A stretch of DNA of 64,000 nt from Pseudomonas viridiflava (lineage in GTDB: Bacteria > Pseudomonadota > Gammaproteobacteria > Pseudomonadales > Pseudomonadaceae): NCBI RefSeq assembly GCF_900582625.1, contig NZ_UTIQ01000327.1, positions 496,001 to 560,000 of the forward strand, given 5' to 3'. Position numbers and translations under genes: made by a program. Below, piece after piece: positions 55,842-64,000 of this stretch; positions within the stretch are counted from its first letter, which is position 1, and the number at the start of each line of letters is the position of its first letter. The notes under the pieces were generated by a model. The model had not been told where the DNA came from. It did no database searches and saw only the letters and a program-made list of their open reading frames with translations.

Positions 55842-56966
55842 TCAGATTCCTGCAGTGGGCAGATCGGGCAACGCTTCGCCCCGTTCGGCGCAAGCGGCGA
55901 TCTGGTCGATCAAGGGTTGTAAGTGGTAGCCCTGAGCGGCGAGCCAGTCAGGGTTGTAATAAGAGGTGGCGTAGCGTTCGCCGCCGTCGCAGAGCACCGC
56001 CACAATCGAGCCCTGCTCGCCGGCTGCAACCATGCGCTGGCCGACCAGCAACGCGCCGATCAGGTTGGTGCCGCTGGAGCCGCCGACGTGCCGGTCCAGG
56101 CGCTGCGCCAGGTAGTGCATGGCGGCGAGCGACAGGGCGTCGGGCACTTTGCACATGGCGTCGATTACGGCAGGCACGAACGAGGCTTCCACGCGCGGGC
56201 GGCCGATGCCTTCGATGCCCGAGCCGTGGTCCAGGCGCAAGCTGGCGTCGCCGGTGCGGTAGTAGTCGAAAAACACCGAGCGCTCGGCATCGGCGCACAG
56301 CACGCGGGTGGCGTGACGACGGTAGCGCACGTAGCGGCCGAGGGTGGCGAGTGTGCCGCCGGTGCCGGGGCTGGAGACCAGCCAGCTGGGTTCGGGGCAA
56401 TGCTCGAAGCGCATCTGCTGAAAAATCGATTCAGCGATGTTGTTGTTCGCGCGCCAGTCGGTGGCGCGTTCGGCGTAGGTGAATTGGTCCATGAAATGGC
56501 CGCCGCTTTCCTGCGCCAGGCGTTCGGATTCGGCGTAGATCTGCGTCGGGTCTTTAACCAGATGACTCTGGCCGCCGTAAAAGGCGATTTGCGCGATTTT
56601 CTCTTTCGAGGTGGTGGCCGGCATCACGGCAATAAACGGCAAGCCGAGCAGCCGGGCGAAATAGGCCTCGGAAATGGCCGTGGAACCGCTGGAGGCTTCA
56701 ATCACCGGCGCACCGGGTTTCAGCCAGCCGTTGCACAGCGCGTACAAAAACAGCGAGCGCGCCAGTCGGTGTTTGAGGCTGCCGGTGGGATGGCTGGATT
56801 CGTCTTTGAAATACAGCTCGATGCCCGGCAGGCCCGGCACAGTGAGAGGAATGAGGTGGGTGTCGGCGCTGCGCTGGAAGTCGGCCTCGATGATGCGAAT
56901 GGCTTCTCGCGCCCAGGCGCGAGCGGCGATTTGTTTGTTGTGGTCGTCGTTACGTGAACCGCTCAT
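55842..56966 (-). CDS. PLP-dependent cysteine synthase/desulfhydrase-like enzyme
   Basis: 374 residues, fold-type II PLP enzyme. The PLP Lys is in SSHPTGSLKHRLA (near residue 65), the substrate loop is SSGSTAISEAY, and the phosphate-binding loop is SSPGTGGTLATLGRY. It resembles the Cds1-type L-cysteine desulfhydrases and CysK-like proteins more than the canonical CysK/CysM. First or middle gene of EamA - PLP enzyme - GNAT on the minus strand, with nine bases from the transporter. An amino-acid or sulfur role is inferred. Confidence 0.82.
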   Translation of the reverse strand: MSGSRNDDHNKQIAARAWAREAIRIIEADFQRSADTHLIPLTVPGLPGIELYFKDESSHPTGSLKHRLARSLFLYALCNGWLKPGAPVIEASSGSTAISEAYFARLLGLPFIAVMPATTSKEKIAQIAFYGGQSHLVKDPTQIYAESERLAQESGGHFMDQFTYAERATDWRANNNIAESIFQQMRFEHCPEPSWLVSSPGTGGTLATLGRYVRYRRHATRVLCADAERSVFFDYYRTGDASLRLDHGSGIEGIGRPRVEASFVPAVIDAMCKVPDALSLAAMHYLAQRLDRHVGGSSGTNLIGALLVGQRMVAAGEQGSIVAVLCDGGERYATSYYNPDWLAAQGYHLQPLIDQIAACAERGEALPDLPTAGI

Positions 56967-56975
56967 GGCTTACCT

Positions 56976-57896
56976 TCAGTCGAGAATTCCAGCAGGGGCC
57001 GGCACCTTGGGGTCACGCCGCCATTGGCTGAGTGCTACGCCAATAAAGACCAGCCCGACCGCTAACAGTTGCCATGCATTCAAGCGCTCGCCGAGAAACA
57101 GCGCGGCCATCAGCAAGGTGAACACCGGTATCAAATTGGTGAAGCCAGAGGCCTGACTGGCTGGCAGGCGGCCGACGCCAAAGTTGTAGAGCCCGTACGC
57201 GCCGACCGTGACGACAATGCCCAGGTACACCACCGCGCCCCAGCCCTTGACCGTAACCTCGGCCGGCACGTCGGCGCCGAACAACGCCAAGGGCAGAAAA
57301 AATACCGAGCCGACAAACGCCTGCAGCGCGGTGAGCGCAAATGCCGAGTAGCGGCTGGATAAATGTTTGAGCAGCAAGGTGTAGCCGGTGGCGCAGAGCA
57401 TGGCCACGAATTCGAAGAAGTTACCCAGCAGCGGCGCCGGCGCATGGGCGTCGGCCTCGCCCGCCAGGCTGAGCCAGGTGGCGCCGACGACCGCGAGAAG
57501 GAACCCGGCGAGCGTGGTGCGACTGATGCGTTCGCGCAGTGTCAGGTAGGCGCCGACTGCCACCAGCAGCGGCAACAGCGCGGTGATCATGCCGGCTTGG
57601 GAGGCGCTGGTGCGTTGCAGTGCCAGCGCTTCGAAGATGAAGTACAGGCAGGGTTCGCAGGCGGCCAGGCCGAGCAGGTATTTCCAGTCGCCAGCGCGGT
57701 AGTCGATGCGGCCACGCCAGCGCCACGCCAGCAGAAACACCACGCTGCCCAAGGCCATGCGGCCGAAGATCACCCACATCGGTGGCATCTCGCTGAACGC
57801 GAACTTCAAGGCAATAAACGAACTGCCCCACAAGGCCATGGCAACGACCAAACAACCCCAGGCAAGCGCCTGGCCTTCACGCTGTTGCACACGCAC
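56976..57896 (-). CDS. DMT-family (EamA) transporter
   Basis: 306 residues, ten hydrophobic segments, two EamA repeats (MALWGSSFIALKFAFSEMPP at the N-terminus, GWGAVVYLGIVVTVGAYGLYNFGV in the second). Such proteins export amino acids or metabolites. It is cotranscribed with a PLP enzyme and a GNAT gene, so it may export an amino-acid derivative made by them; this is an inference from position only. Confidence 0.86.
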   Translation of the reverse strand: MRVQQREGQALAWGCLVVAMALWGSSFIALKFAFSEMPPMWVIFGRMALGSVVFLLAWRWRGRIDYRAGDWKYLLGLAACEPCLYFIFEALALQRTSASQAGMITALLPLLVAVGAYLTLRERISRTTLAGFLLAVVGATWLSLAGEADAHAPAPLLGNFFEFVAMLCATGYTLLLKHLSSRYSAFALTALQAFVGSVFFLPLALFGADVPAEVTVKGWGAVVYLGIVVTVGAYGLYNFGVGRLPASQASGFTNLIPVFTLLMAALFLGERLNAWQLLAVGLVFIGVALSQWRRDPKVPAPAGILD

Positions 57897-58015
57897 CTCC
57901 GCATTTTCTGACGGTCAGTATAGGAACCGTGCACCCGCCCGCCCAGCTACAGTGGAGCAGCTATCCTCAGCGCAACTGTTTTACCGGTTGCAACCGCCTT
58001 ATCAGGAGCACGCCA

Positions 58016-59185
58016 TTGTCTGTTCGCCACGCACTGACCCGTTTTTTTCGCTTGGAAGCGGCTAGCGGCCTGCTGTTGATAGCCGCTGCGGTGTTGGCGC
58101 TGATCATCAACAATTCGCCGCTGGATTTTCTCTACAACGGCTTGCTGGAAACGCCGGTGGTGGTGCAAGTCGGCGCGCTGAAAATCGCCAAACCGTTGCT
58201 GCTGTGGATTAACGACGGGCTGATGGCGCTGTTCTTCCTCACCATCGGCTTGGAAGTGAAACGCGAAGTGTTGGAGGGCCACCTGTCCCATCCCTCGCAG
58301 ATCGTGCTGCCGGGCATGGCGGCAATTGGCGGCATGGTGGTGCCGGCGTTGGTCTACTGGGTCATCAACCGTCAGCACCCCGAGGCCATGGACGGTTGGG
58401 CGATTCCCATGGCCACCGACATTGCCTTCGCCCTGGGCGTGCTCGCCTTGCTGGGTAAGCGCGTGCCGCTTACGCTCAAGTTGTTTTTGATGACGCTGGC
58501 GATCATTGATGACCTCGGCGCGATCATCGTCATTGCGCTGTTCTATTCCGGCGACCTGTCGACCCTTTCGCTGCTGCTGGCGGGGGCGTGCCTGGCGGTG
58601 CTGATTGGCATGAACCGCGCGGGGGTGCAAACCCTGAGTCCGTATGTGCTGGTCGGTCTGATCTTATGGGTGTGTGTACTTAAAAGCGGCGTGCATGCGA
58701 CGTTGGCCGGTGTGGCGCTGGCGTTCACCATTCCGCTGCGCACCCGCGATGGCGTGCCCTCCCCGGCTCGGGCGCTGGAGCATGGGTTGCATCCGTGGGT
58801 GGTGTTCGGCGTGCTGCCGCTGTTTGCCTTCGCCAATGCCGGCGTGCCGCTGGCGGGTGTGGGGCTCGACAGTTTTCTGCATTCGGTGCCGTTGGGCATC
58901 GCCAGCGGCTTATTGCTAGGCAAAACCGTGGGCGTGTTTGGCATGGCCTGGCTGGCGATTGCCGTGGGCATCGCCAAGCTGCCTGAAGGCGCGAATTGGG
59001 GTCAGGTTCTCGGCGTGGCGGTGCTGTGCGGCATCGGTTTCACCATGAGCCTGTTTGTCGGCTCGTTGGCGTTCGAGCCGGGCGAAAGTGCGCTGGCGGG
59101 CATGGACCGAATCGGCATTTTGACCGGGTCGTTCTTCGCAGCAGTGATTGGTTATGGCGTGATGGCGAAAGCGAGCAAGCGCTGA
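58016..59185 (+). CDS. nhaA: Na+/H+ antiporter NhaA
   Basis: 389 residues from a TTG at 58016 with AGGAG eight bases upstream, giving nearly the E. coli length (388); the in-frame ATG 29 codons earlier gives an extra, unrelated leader. About twelve membrane helices. The ion-binding Asp pair is in LAIIDDLGAIIVIALFYSG, with MATDIAFALGVL before it. It exchanges two H+ for one Na+ and helps pH and salt tolerance. Divergent from the EamA gene. Confidence 0.94.
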   Translation: MSVRHALTRFFRLEAASGLLLIAAAVLALIINNSPLDFLYNGLLETPVVVQVGALKIAKPLLLWINDGLMALFFLTIGLEVKREVLEGHLSHPSQIVLPGMAAIGGMVVPALVYWVINRQHPEAMDGWAIPMATDIAFALGVLALLGKRVPLTLKLFLMTLAIIDDLGAIIVIALFYSGDLSTLSLLLAGACLAVLIGMNRAGVQTLSPYVLVGLILWVCVLKSGVHATLAGVALAFTIPLRTRDGVPSPARALEHGLHPWVVFGVLPLFAFANAGVPLAGVGLDSFLHSVPLGIASGLLLGKTVGVFGMAWLAIAVGIAKLPEGANWGQVLGVAVLCGIGFTMSLFVGSLAFEPGESALAGMDRIGILTGSFFAAVIGYGVMAKASKR

Positions 59186-59213
59186 AACGGCGTCGCGGCT
59201 ATCGAGGCTAAAG

Positions 59214-59327
59214 CCTCTCCCACAACAGCACCTGACCTCTGTAGGAGCGGCTTCAGCCGCGAGCTTTTGCCTCTCCTATAACAGCACCTGACCTCTGTAG
59301 GAGCGGCTTCAGCCGCGAGCTTTTGCC
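59214..59327. repeat. Two tandem 57-bp units each containing a REP
   Basis: CCTCTCCcACAACAGCACC...GGAGCGGCTTCAGCCGCGAGCTTTTG occurs at about 59214-59270 and again at about 59271-59327, differing at a few bases near the start. Preceded by TCGAGGCTAAAGCCTCTCC as in the 55256 hairpin. Located between nhaA and the lipoprotein gene. Confidence 0.85.
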
Positions 59328-59328
59328 C

Positions 59329-59745
59329 TTAAGGATGCAGTCGATTCAAGCCCGGCGGCAGGCCGGTGGCGTCAACCGGCAACCACGGGCCGTTGGCGTA
59401 GGTGGCCCAGGTCCAACCGTCGTTCCAGCGGTAGTAGGTGCGTTGGCGATAATAAAGGCCCGGCACTTTATCCAGCACGTAAACGCCCAGCTGCGTATCC
59501 CAATAGCTGCTCACGCCGGGTGGCGGAGCGAAGTGCGGGTGGGCTTTAAGACGGGTGCTGGCCGGTGCCTGGGTCGGCAACGGTGAGCTTTTGGGTTGCT
59601 GCGTGGTTTTGCCCGGCGGGGTTTGCGGCAGGTTGCCGGGCGGCACGGGAATCGGCTCGCTGCTGGGTTGTTGCATGGCCGGCGTGGTGCAGCCGGCCAA
59701 AGCCAAAATCATCAGCGCTGCTGCGCCCCGTGCCCATGTGCTCAT
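59329..59745 (-). CDS. Small Pro-rich lipoprotein coupled to ccmI
   Basis: 138 residues. Signal with lipobox LAGC (Cys near residue 19), a Pro/Gln/Ser-rich spacer of about 50 residues, then an aromatic-rich C-terminal region (SYWDTQLGVYVLD, LYYRQRTYYRWNDGWTWATY). Its ATG overlaps the ccmI stop as ATGA, so it is translated with the ccm operon. I do not recognise a characterised family. A Ccm-related role is possible but rests on position only. Confidence 0.8.
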   Translation of the reverse strand: MSTWARGAAALMILALAGCTTPAMQQPSSEPIPVPPGNLPQTPPGKTTQQPKSSPLPTQAPASTRLKAHPHFAPPPGVSSYWDTQLGVYVLDKVPGLYYRQRTYYRWNDGWTWATYANGPWLPVDATGLPPGLNRLHP

Positions 59746-60956
59746 TGTGCTTTTCCGTCCGCGGAGTCGATGGTCAGCTGCTGCTGATCCTTGCTGCTAC
59801 TGGCCAAGGGCTGGCTGCGGCCGATCCACTCGCCTGCCTTGGCATTGCCTGCCCGCGAAATGCGAGCTTGCAGTATGACCTGAGGGAAGTTGGAGAGTTT
59901 CAGCTGCGGCATCATCGCATCGCTGTCGGCGAGGCTGACCTCGGCAGGCAGGTCGGCCACGGTTAGGCGTTTGACCGCCAACGGCATCGGCGGGCCCGAA
60001 GCGGCGCGGGCAAACACAAATACGCTGTCGCCCGGCTGCACCTTGTCTTTGAGTGCTGGAGCCAGTTCAACCCGCACCTTCAACACCGTGCCACTTTCGG
60101 TGGCGGCAGGCGGCTGTTGCGCTTGCTGCTGGTCAGCCGGTAACTGCTCACGCGCGCGGGCGATGCCGCCTTCGATGGCGGCGCGCGACGGATCTTCGGG
60201 CGGCAGCAAGGCGACCAGCCGGCCCCAAAAGGTCACGGCGTCCTGGAAGCGTTTGTCTTCAAACGCGGCGATGCCGAGCAAGCCCAGGCTGGTGACTTCC
60301 TGCGGGTTGGTTTTCAACGCTTCGTCGGTCAGGCCCTGCAACTCGGCCGACCACTGTTTGTTGTTGGCGAAGTACTTCGCTTGGGCCAGTTGCCCGAGCA
60401 ATTCAGGCTGGCGACCGGCCAAACTGATGGCCTTCTCGAACGCGCCGACGGCATCGCCTGGGCGCTCTTGGCTCATGTAGGCACGGCCGAGGTAGTACCA
60501 GGCTTCGGCAGATTCGGGCTGCGCTTTCACCGCTTGTTCAAGGCGCGCGGTCATTTCTCCGATGGTGCGCGGCGCTTGGGTGGCGTCTTGTGCGAGCTGC
60601 ACTTTGCCCAGCGAGCCCCAATGCCAATACATGCCGACGGCCAACACCGGCACCAACACGGCGGCCAGCAGCGGCACCCATTTGCCCAACTTCGAGGCCC
60701 GCGCCTGGTCGGCGCCTTCGGTGTCGGCCAGCAGCTCGCGGGCGGCTTCGGCTTTGGCGGCTTGCAGTTGCTCGTCGCCGAGCGTGCCCGCTTGTTGCTG
60801 GGCTTGCAGTTCAGCGACACGTTCCTGATACAGCGCCACGTTCAGGGCAGTGCGGTCTTCTTCGCGCTGGGCGCGGCGACCACGCAAAACGGGGATCAAC
60901 AAAAACGCCAAGGCCACCAGCAACAGCAGGCCGGCAGAGAGCCAGAATTCAATCAT
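59742..60956 (-). CDS. ccmI: Cytochrome c biogenesis protein CcmI (CycH)
   Basis: 404 residues. Two N-terminal membrane helices (LLLLVALAFLLIPVL and, near residue 95, VPLLAAVLVPVLAVGMYW) flank a cytoplasmic helical segment. TPR-like repeats follow (AWYYLGRAYMSQERPGDAVGAFEKAISL), then a C-terminal beta-rich domain (VFVFARAASGPPMPLAVKRL). CcmI holds apocytochrome c for the CcmF-CcmH haem ligation complex. Its ATG overlaps the ccmH stop. Confidence 0.92.
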   Translation of the reverse strand: MIEFWLSAGLLLLVALAFLLIPVLRGRRAQREEDRTALNVALYQERVAELQAQQQAGTLGDEQLQAAKAEAARELLADTEGADQARASKLGKWVPLLAAVLVPVLAVGMYWHWGSLGKVQLAQDATQAPRTIGEMTARLEQAVKAQPESAEAWYYLGRAYMSQERPGDAVGAFEKAISLAGRQPELLGQLAQAKYFANNKQWSAELQGLTDEALKTNPQEVTSLGLLGIAAFEDKRFQDAVTFWGRLVALLPPEDPSRAAIEGGIARAREQLPADQQQAQQPPAATESGTVLKVRVELAPALKDKVQPGDSVFVFARAASGPPMPLAVKRLTVADLPAEVSLADSDAMMPQLKLSNFPQVILQARISRAGNAKAGEWIGRSQPLASSSKDQQQLTIDSADGKAQ

Positions 60957-61453
60957 TGGGAAGTTTTGTCCGCAGCCACAGAAGAAGAGTTGTCGGCTTT
61001 GAGCAGCGCATCAAGGCGCGCTTGTTCATCGCCCGACAGGGTCACATCGCTCGCCGCGACCGGCTTGCGACGGCGCACGCCCATCACCACCATCACCAGC
61101 AAACCGGTGCCCAACAAGGCAGCCGGGCCGAACCACAGCAGCCAGGTGCGCGCAGTGACGGCCGGCTTGTAGCGCACGAATTCACCGTAGCGATCGACCA
61201 TAAAGTCGACGATTTGCTCGTTGCTTTTGCCCTCGCCGAGCATGCGGAAAATCTCTTTGCGCAGGTCGGCGGCAATCGGTGCGTTGGAGTCGGCAATGTC
61301 CTGGTTCTGGCACTTGGGGCAGCGCAGTTCCAAAGTCAGCTGGCGGAAGCGTTCGCGCTCGGCCTCGTTGGCGAATTCGTAGGTGTCGATGGCAGCCTGA
61401 GCCACCCCGACCAGGCTCAAGCCCAGCGCCATTGCGGCAAGCCAACGCTTCAT
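60953..61453 (-). CDS. ccmH: Cytochrome c maturation thiol oxidoreductase CcmH
   Basis: 166 residues from the ATG at 61453, overlapping the ccmG stop as ATGA; an upstream in-frame start is rejected. Signal peptide (MKRWLAAMALGLSLVGVAQA), the redox motif LRCPKCQNQDIADSNAPIA (RCxxC), and a C-terminal membrane helix (LLWFGPAALLGTGLLVMVVMG). It reduces the apocytochrome haem-binding cysteines at the periplasmic face of the inner membrane. Confidence 0.93.
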   Translation of the reverse strand: MKRWLAAMALGLSLVGVAQAAIDTYEFANEAERERFRQLTLELRCPKCQNQDIADSNAPIAADLRKEIFRMLGEGKSNEQIVDFMVDRYGEFVRYKPAVTARTWLLWFGPAALLGTGLLVMVVMGVRRRKPVAASDVTLSGDEQARLDALLKADNSSSVAADKTSQ

Positions 61454-61986
61454 TGCGCGGCCTCGTCGACCAGTTCCTGGTATTTGCTGGCCAGTTGTTC
61501 GCGCCAAACCACTTCATCAATCACGCCGACAAACTTGTGCCGGATGATGCCTTTGCTGTCGATCAAAAAGGTTTCCGGCGCGCCGTACACGCCCAAGTTC
61601 AACCCCAGGCTGCCTTCGGCGTCGTTGATGTTCAGTTGGTACGGGTTGTGGAATTCCTTGAGCCATTTCAGCGCGGCGGCGTTTTCGTCTTTGTAGTTGA
61701 CGCCGTACACACGCACGCCCTGCTGGGCCAGTTTGTTCAGCACCGGATGTTCCACGCGGCAGGAAATGCACCACGTCGCCCATACGTTCAACAGTGCAGG
61801 TTTGCCCAGCAGGTCGGCGCGAGTCAGGGTCTTTTGCCCGTCCACGGCCGGCAACGAAAACTCCGGCACCGGCTTGCCGATCAGGGCCGACGGCAGTTCC
61901 GATGGATCGAGAAACAGGCCGCGGTACAGAAACACCGCGCCCACCAGAAACACCGCCAACGGCAACAGCAACAACGCGCGCTTCAT
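61450..61986 (-). CDS. ccmG: Periplasmic thioredoxin CcmG (DsbE)
   Basis: 178 residues. N-terminal membrane anchor (LLLLPLAVFLVGAVFLYRGL) and a thioredoxin-like domain with NVWATWCISCRVEHPVL (CxxC), then GAPETFLIDSKG (cis-Pro region PET). It keeps CcmH and apocytochrome cysteines reduced. ATG overlaps the ccmF stop as ATGA. Confidence 0.93.
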   Translation of the reverse strand: MKRALLLLPLAVFLVGAVFLYRGLFLDPSELPSALIGKPVPEFSLPAVDGQKTLTRADLLGKPALLNVWATWCISCRVEHPVLNKLAQQGVRVYGVNYKDENAAALKWLKEFHNPYQLNINDAEGSLGLNLGVYGAPETFLIDSKGIIRHKFVGVIDEVVWREQLASKYQELVDEAAQ

Positions 61987-63971
61987 GCCTGCGCTCCTTC
62001 CAGGCCCAAGGCTTCACGCACTCGGGTTTTGACTTTGACGCGGTAGCGCCGGTCCATCGCCGCCAGCAGGCCACCGAAGCCGGTGAGCAAGCCGCCGAAC
62101 CAGATCCAGCGCACAAAGGGTTTGACGTGAATGCGCACGGCCCAGGCGCCGTTGTCCAGCGGCTCGCCGAGGGCGATGTAGATATCGCGGGTGAAACCGG
62201 CGTCGATGCCGGCTTCGGTCATCACCGATTGCTGCACGGTGTACAGGCGTTTTTCCGGGTGCAGTACGGCGACTTCCTTGCCGTCTTCGATGACGCGCAC
62301 GGTGCCACGGTCGGAAGTGAAGTTCGGGCCTTCGAAGTGCTCGGCACCGTCGAACACGAAGTGATAGCCGCCCAAGTCAGTCGACTCGCCGCGCTCCATG
62401 CGCATGTCGCGTTGCGCGCTGTTCTGGCTCGAGAGCACCACGCCCAGGGCGCATACGGCGATGCCAAGGTGGGCGAGTTGCATGCCCCAGTAGCTGCGGG
62501 TCATTTTGCCCAGGCCTTTGAGCAGGCCGGTGTGGCGGGTTTTATCCAGCAAGTCGCGCGCGCCGGCCAGTAGCACCCAGGCTGCCAGCAGGCACACGGC
62601 GAGCACCGCCCAGTTGAAGTCGCCGAGCACCATGGAGGCCACGCCGCCAAGCACAACGCTGGCGATCAGCACCGGACTGAGCATGCCGAGCAACCATTTC
62701 ACCGGCGTGTCTTTCCAGCGCACCACTACGCCCACGGCCATCACGATCATCAGCAGGCTCATCAACGGCACGAACAGCGCGTTGAAGTACGGCGGGCCGA
62801 CGGACAGCTTGGCGCCGGTCAGCGCGTCGAGCACCAGTGGGTACAAGGTGCCGAGCAGAATCATCGAGGCTGCCACCACCAGCACCAGGTTATTGCCCAG
62901 CAGCAGCATTTCCCGCGACCACGGCGCAAAGCCGACCTGGCTTTTCACCACCGGGGCGCGAAGGGCGAACAGGGTGAGCGAACCGCCGACCACCAGCAGC
63001 AGGAACGCCAGAATAAACACGCCGCGCTCGGGGTCCGAGGCGAAGGCGTGAACCGACGTGAGCACGCCGGAACGAACCAGGAAGGTGCCCAGCAAGCTCA
63101 AGGAAAAGGCGGCAATGGCCAGCAGCACGGTCCAGCTTTTGAACACGCCGCGTTTTTCCGTGACCGCCAGGGAGTGGATGAGCGCCGTGCCCACCAGCCA
63201 GGGCATAAACGAGGCGTTTTCGACGGGGTCCCAGAACCACCAGCCGCCCCAGCCCAACTCGTAATACGCCCACCACGAACCGAGGGTGATGCCGATGCCC
63301 AGAAACGCCCAGGCGACGATGGTCCACGGCCGCGACCAGCGAGCCCAGGCGGCGTCCAGACGCCCGCCAAGCAAGGCGGCGATGGCAAAGGAGAAGGCGA
63401 CGGAAAAACCGACGTAGCCCATGTACAGCATCGGCGGGTGCACGATTAGGCCGATGTCTTGCAGCAGCGGGTTGAGGTCACGGCCGTCTACCGGACTCTG
63501 TGGCAGCAGGCGCTCGAACGGGTTGGAGGTGATGATGAGGAACAGCAGAAAGCCGATGCTGATCATGCCCATCACGCCCAGCACGCGGGCCAGCATCACT
63601 TGCGGCAACTGGCGGGAGAACACCGACACGGCGAAGGTCCAGCCGCCGAGAATCAGCGCCCAGAGCAGCAGCGAGCCTTCATGCGCGCCCCACACGGCGC
63701 TGAACTTGTAGTACCAGGGCAATGCGCTGTTGGAGTTGTTGGCGACATAGGCGACGGAGAAGTCGTCGGTCATAAACGCCCAGGTCAGGCAGGCGAAGGC
63801 CAATACCAGAAAACTGAACTGGCCCCAGGCGGCCGGCTGGGCCAGGCCCATCCATTGCCGATCACCGCGCCAGGCGCCGATCATGGGCAAGGTGGCCTGC
63901 ACCAGCGCCATGCACAGGGCGAGGATCATCGCCAGGTGACCAATTTCGGGAACGATCAGGGCGGCCATCAT
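61983..63971 (-). CDS. ccmF: Haem lyase subunit CcmF
   Basis: 662 residues, many membrane helices. The WWD haem-handling motif is WGGWWFWDPVENASFMPWL near residue 235, with conserved His residues in IVHPPMLYMGYVGF. It joins haem from CcmE to apocytochrome c with CcmH and CcmI. Two adjacent ATG codons (63971 and 63968) are possible starts; the first overlaps the ccmE stop. Confidence 0.95.
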   Translation of the reverse strand: MMAALIVPEIGHLAMILALCMALVQATLPMIGAWRGDRQWMGLAQPAAWGQFSFLVLAFACLTWAFMTDDFSVAYVANNSNSALPWYYKFSAVWGAHEGSLLLWALILGGWTFAVSVFSRQLPQVMLARVLGVMGMISIGFLLFLIITSNPFERLLPQSPVDGRDLNPLLQDIGLIVHPPMLYMGYVGFSVAFSFAIAALLGGRLDAAWARWSRPWTIVAWAFLGIGITLGSWWAYYELGWGGWWFWDPVENASFMPWLVGTALIHSLAVTEKRGVFKSWTVLLAIAAFSLSLLGTFLVRSGVLTSVHAFASDPERGVFILAFLLLVVGGSLTLFALRAPVVKSQVGFAPWSREMLLLGNNLVLVVAASMILLGTLYPLVLDALTGAKLSVGPPYFNALFVPLMSLLMIVMAVGVVVRWKDTPVKWLLGMLSPVLIASVVLGGVASMVLGDFNWAVLAVCLLAAWVLLAGARDLLDKTRHTGLLKGLGKMTRSYWGMQLAHLGIAVCALGVVLSSQNSAQRDMRMERGESTDLGGYHFVFDGAEHFEGPNFTSDRGTVRVIEDGKEVAVLHPEKRLYTVQQSVMTEAGIDAGFTRDIYIALGEPLDNGAWAVRIHVKPFVRWIWFGGLLTGFGGLLAAMDRRYRVKVKTRVREALGLEGAQA

Positions 63972-64000
63972 GGTTGTTTATCTCCACTTGCCGGGGCATA
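63968..64000 (-). CDS. ccmE: Haem chaperone CcmE, C-terminal end (partial)
   Basis: The last ten codons and TGA of the preceding gene (ending YAPASGDKQP), cut off by the window edge. The TGA overlaps the ccmF start. The small, flexible, polar C-terminus and the position before ccmF fit CcmE; the haem-binding His region is outside the window. Confidence 0.75.
   Translation of the reverse strand, partial: YAPASGDKQP

Noticed and set aside
59214..59327. CRISPR-like direct repeats
   Set aside because: Only two adjoining units with no unique spacers and no cas genes; each unit contains a REP hairpin.

Overview
This window is chromosomal DNA from a fluorescent Pseudomonas, most like the P. fluorescens group. 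The evidence is the pyoverdine genes pvdL, pvdG, an mbtH-like gene and pvdS, the muxABC-opmB efflux operon, the MoxR/DUF58/TgpA cluster, high GC, and several REP-type intergenic repeat families. Most of the sequence is densely packed core genome with many 4-bp ATGA stop/start overlaps.

Layout. 1-1926: the 3' end of acnA, then the aerotaxis receptor aer behind a FliA-type promoter. 2148-6792: a minus-strand operon moxR - DUF58 - tgpA - CHAD. 6953-9342: a lower-GC accessory island with an unusual SET-domain protein and a broken TpsA (filamentous haemagglutinin-type) gene head. 9495-12282: a gamma-glutamyl-polyamine synthetase/oxidase pair. 12995-23031: a potassium block, with a KefB-type K+/H+ antiporter, KdpDE and KdpFABC. 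A repeat-rich gap of about 0.9 kb follows. 23947-39747: the pyoverdine chromophore block, with the 4310-residue NRPS PvdL, thioesterase PvdG, an MbtH-like protein, divergent sigma factor PvdS, and a PvdYII/IucB-like acetyltransferase. 40601-49686: the muxABC-opmB tripartite efflux operon. 49841-57896: tpx and assorted metabolic, regulatory and transport genes. 58016-59185: nhaA. 59329-64000: the 3' half of the cytochrome c maturation operon (ccmE-F-G-H-I) plus a translationally coupled small lipoprotein.

How the genes work together. Iron limitation should relieve Fur repression at pvdS. PvdS then drives TAAAT-N16-CGT-type promoters, visible upstream of mbtH-pvdG-pvdL and, as an exact match, upstream of the acetyltransferase gene. 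That places the acetyltransferase in the pyoverdine regulon and suggests an acetyl-hydroxyornithine-containing pyoverdine. KdpDE and KdpFABC form the high-affinity K+ uptake system, with a K+/H+ antiporter gene directly downstream of kdpE. CcmE-I complete haem handling and apocytochrome reduction and ligation.

The least ordinary items are: (i) the SET-domain ORF, which has a duplicated helical module and a long disordered linker, lies next to a truncated TPS secretion domain, and lacks a convincing start site of its own; and (ii) a dispersed repeat of about 300 bp, present twice, in which a hairpin is kept by paired base changes while the reading frame is not kept.
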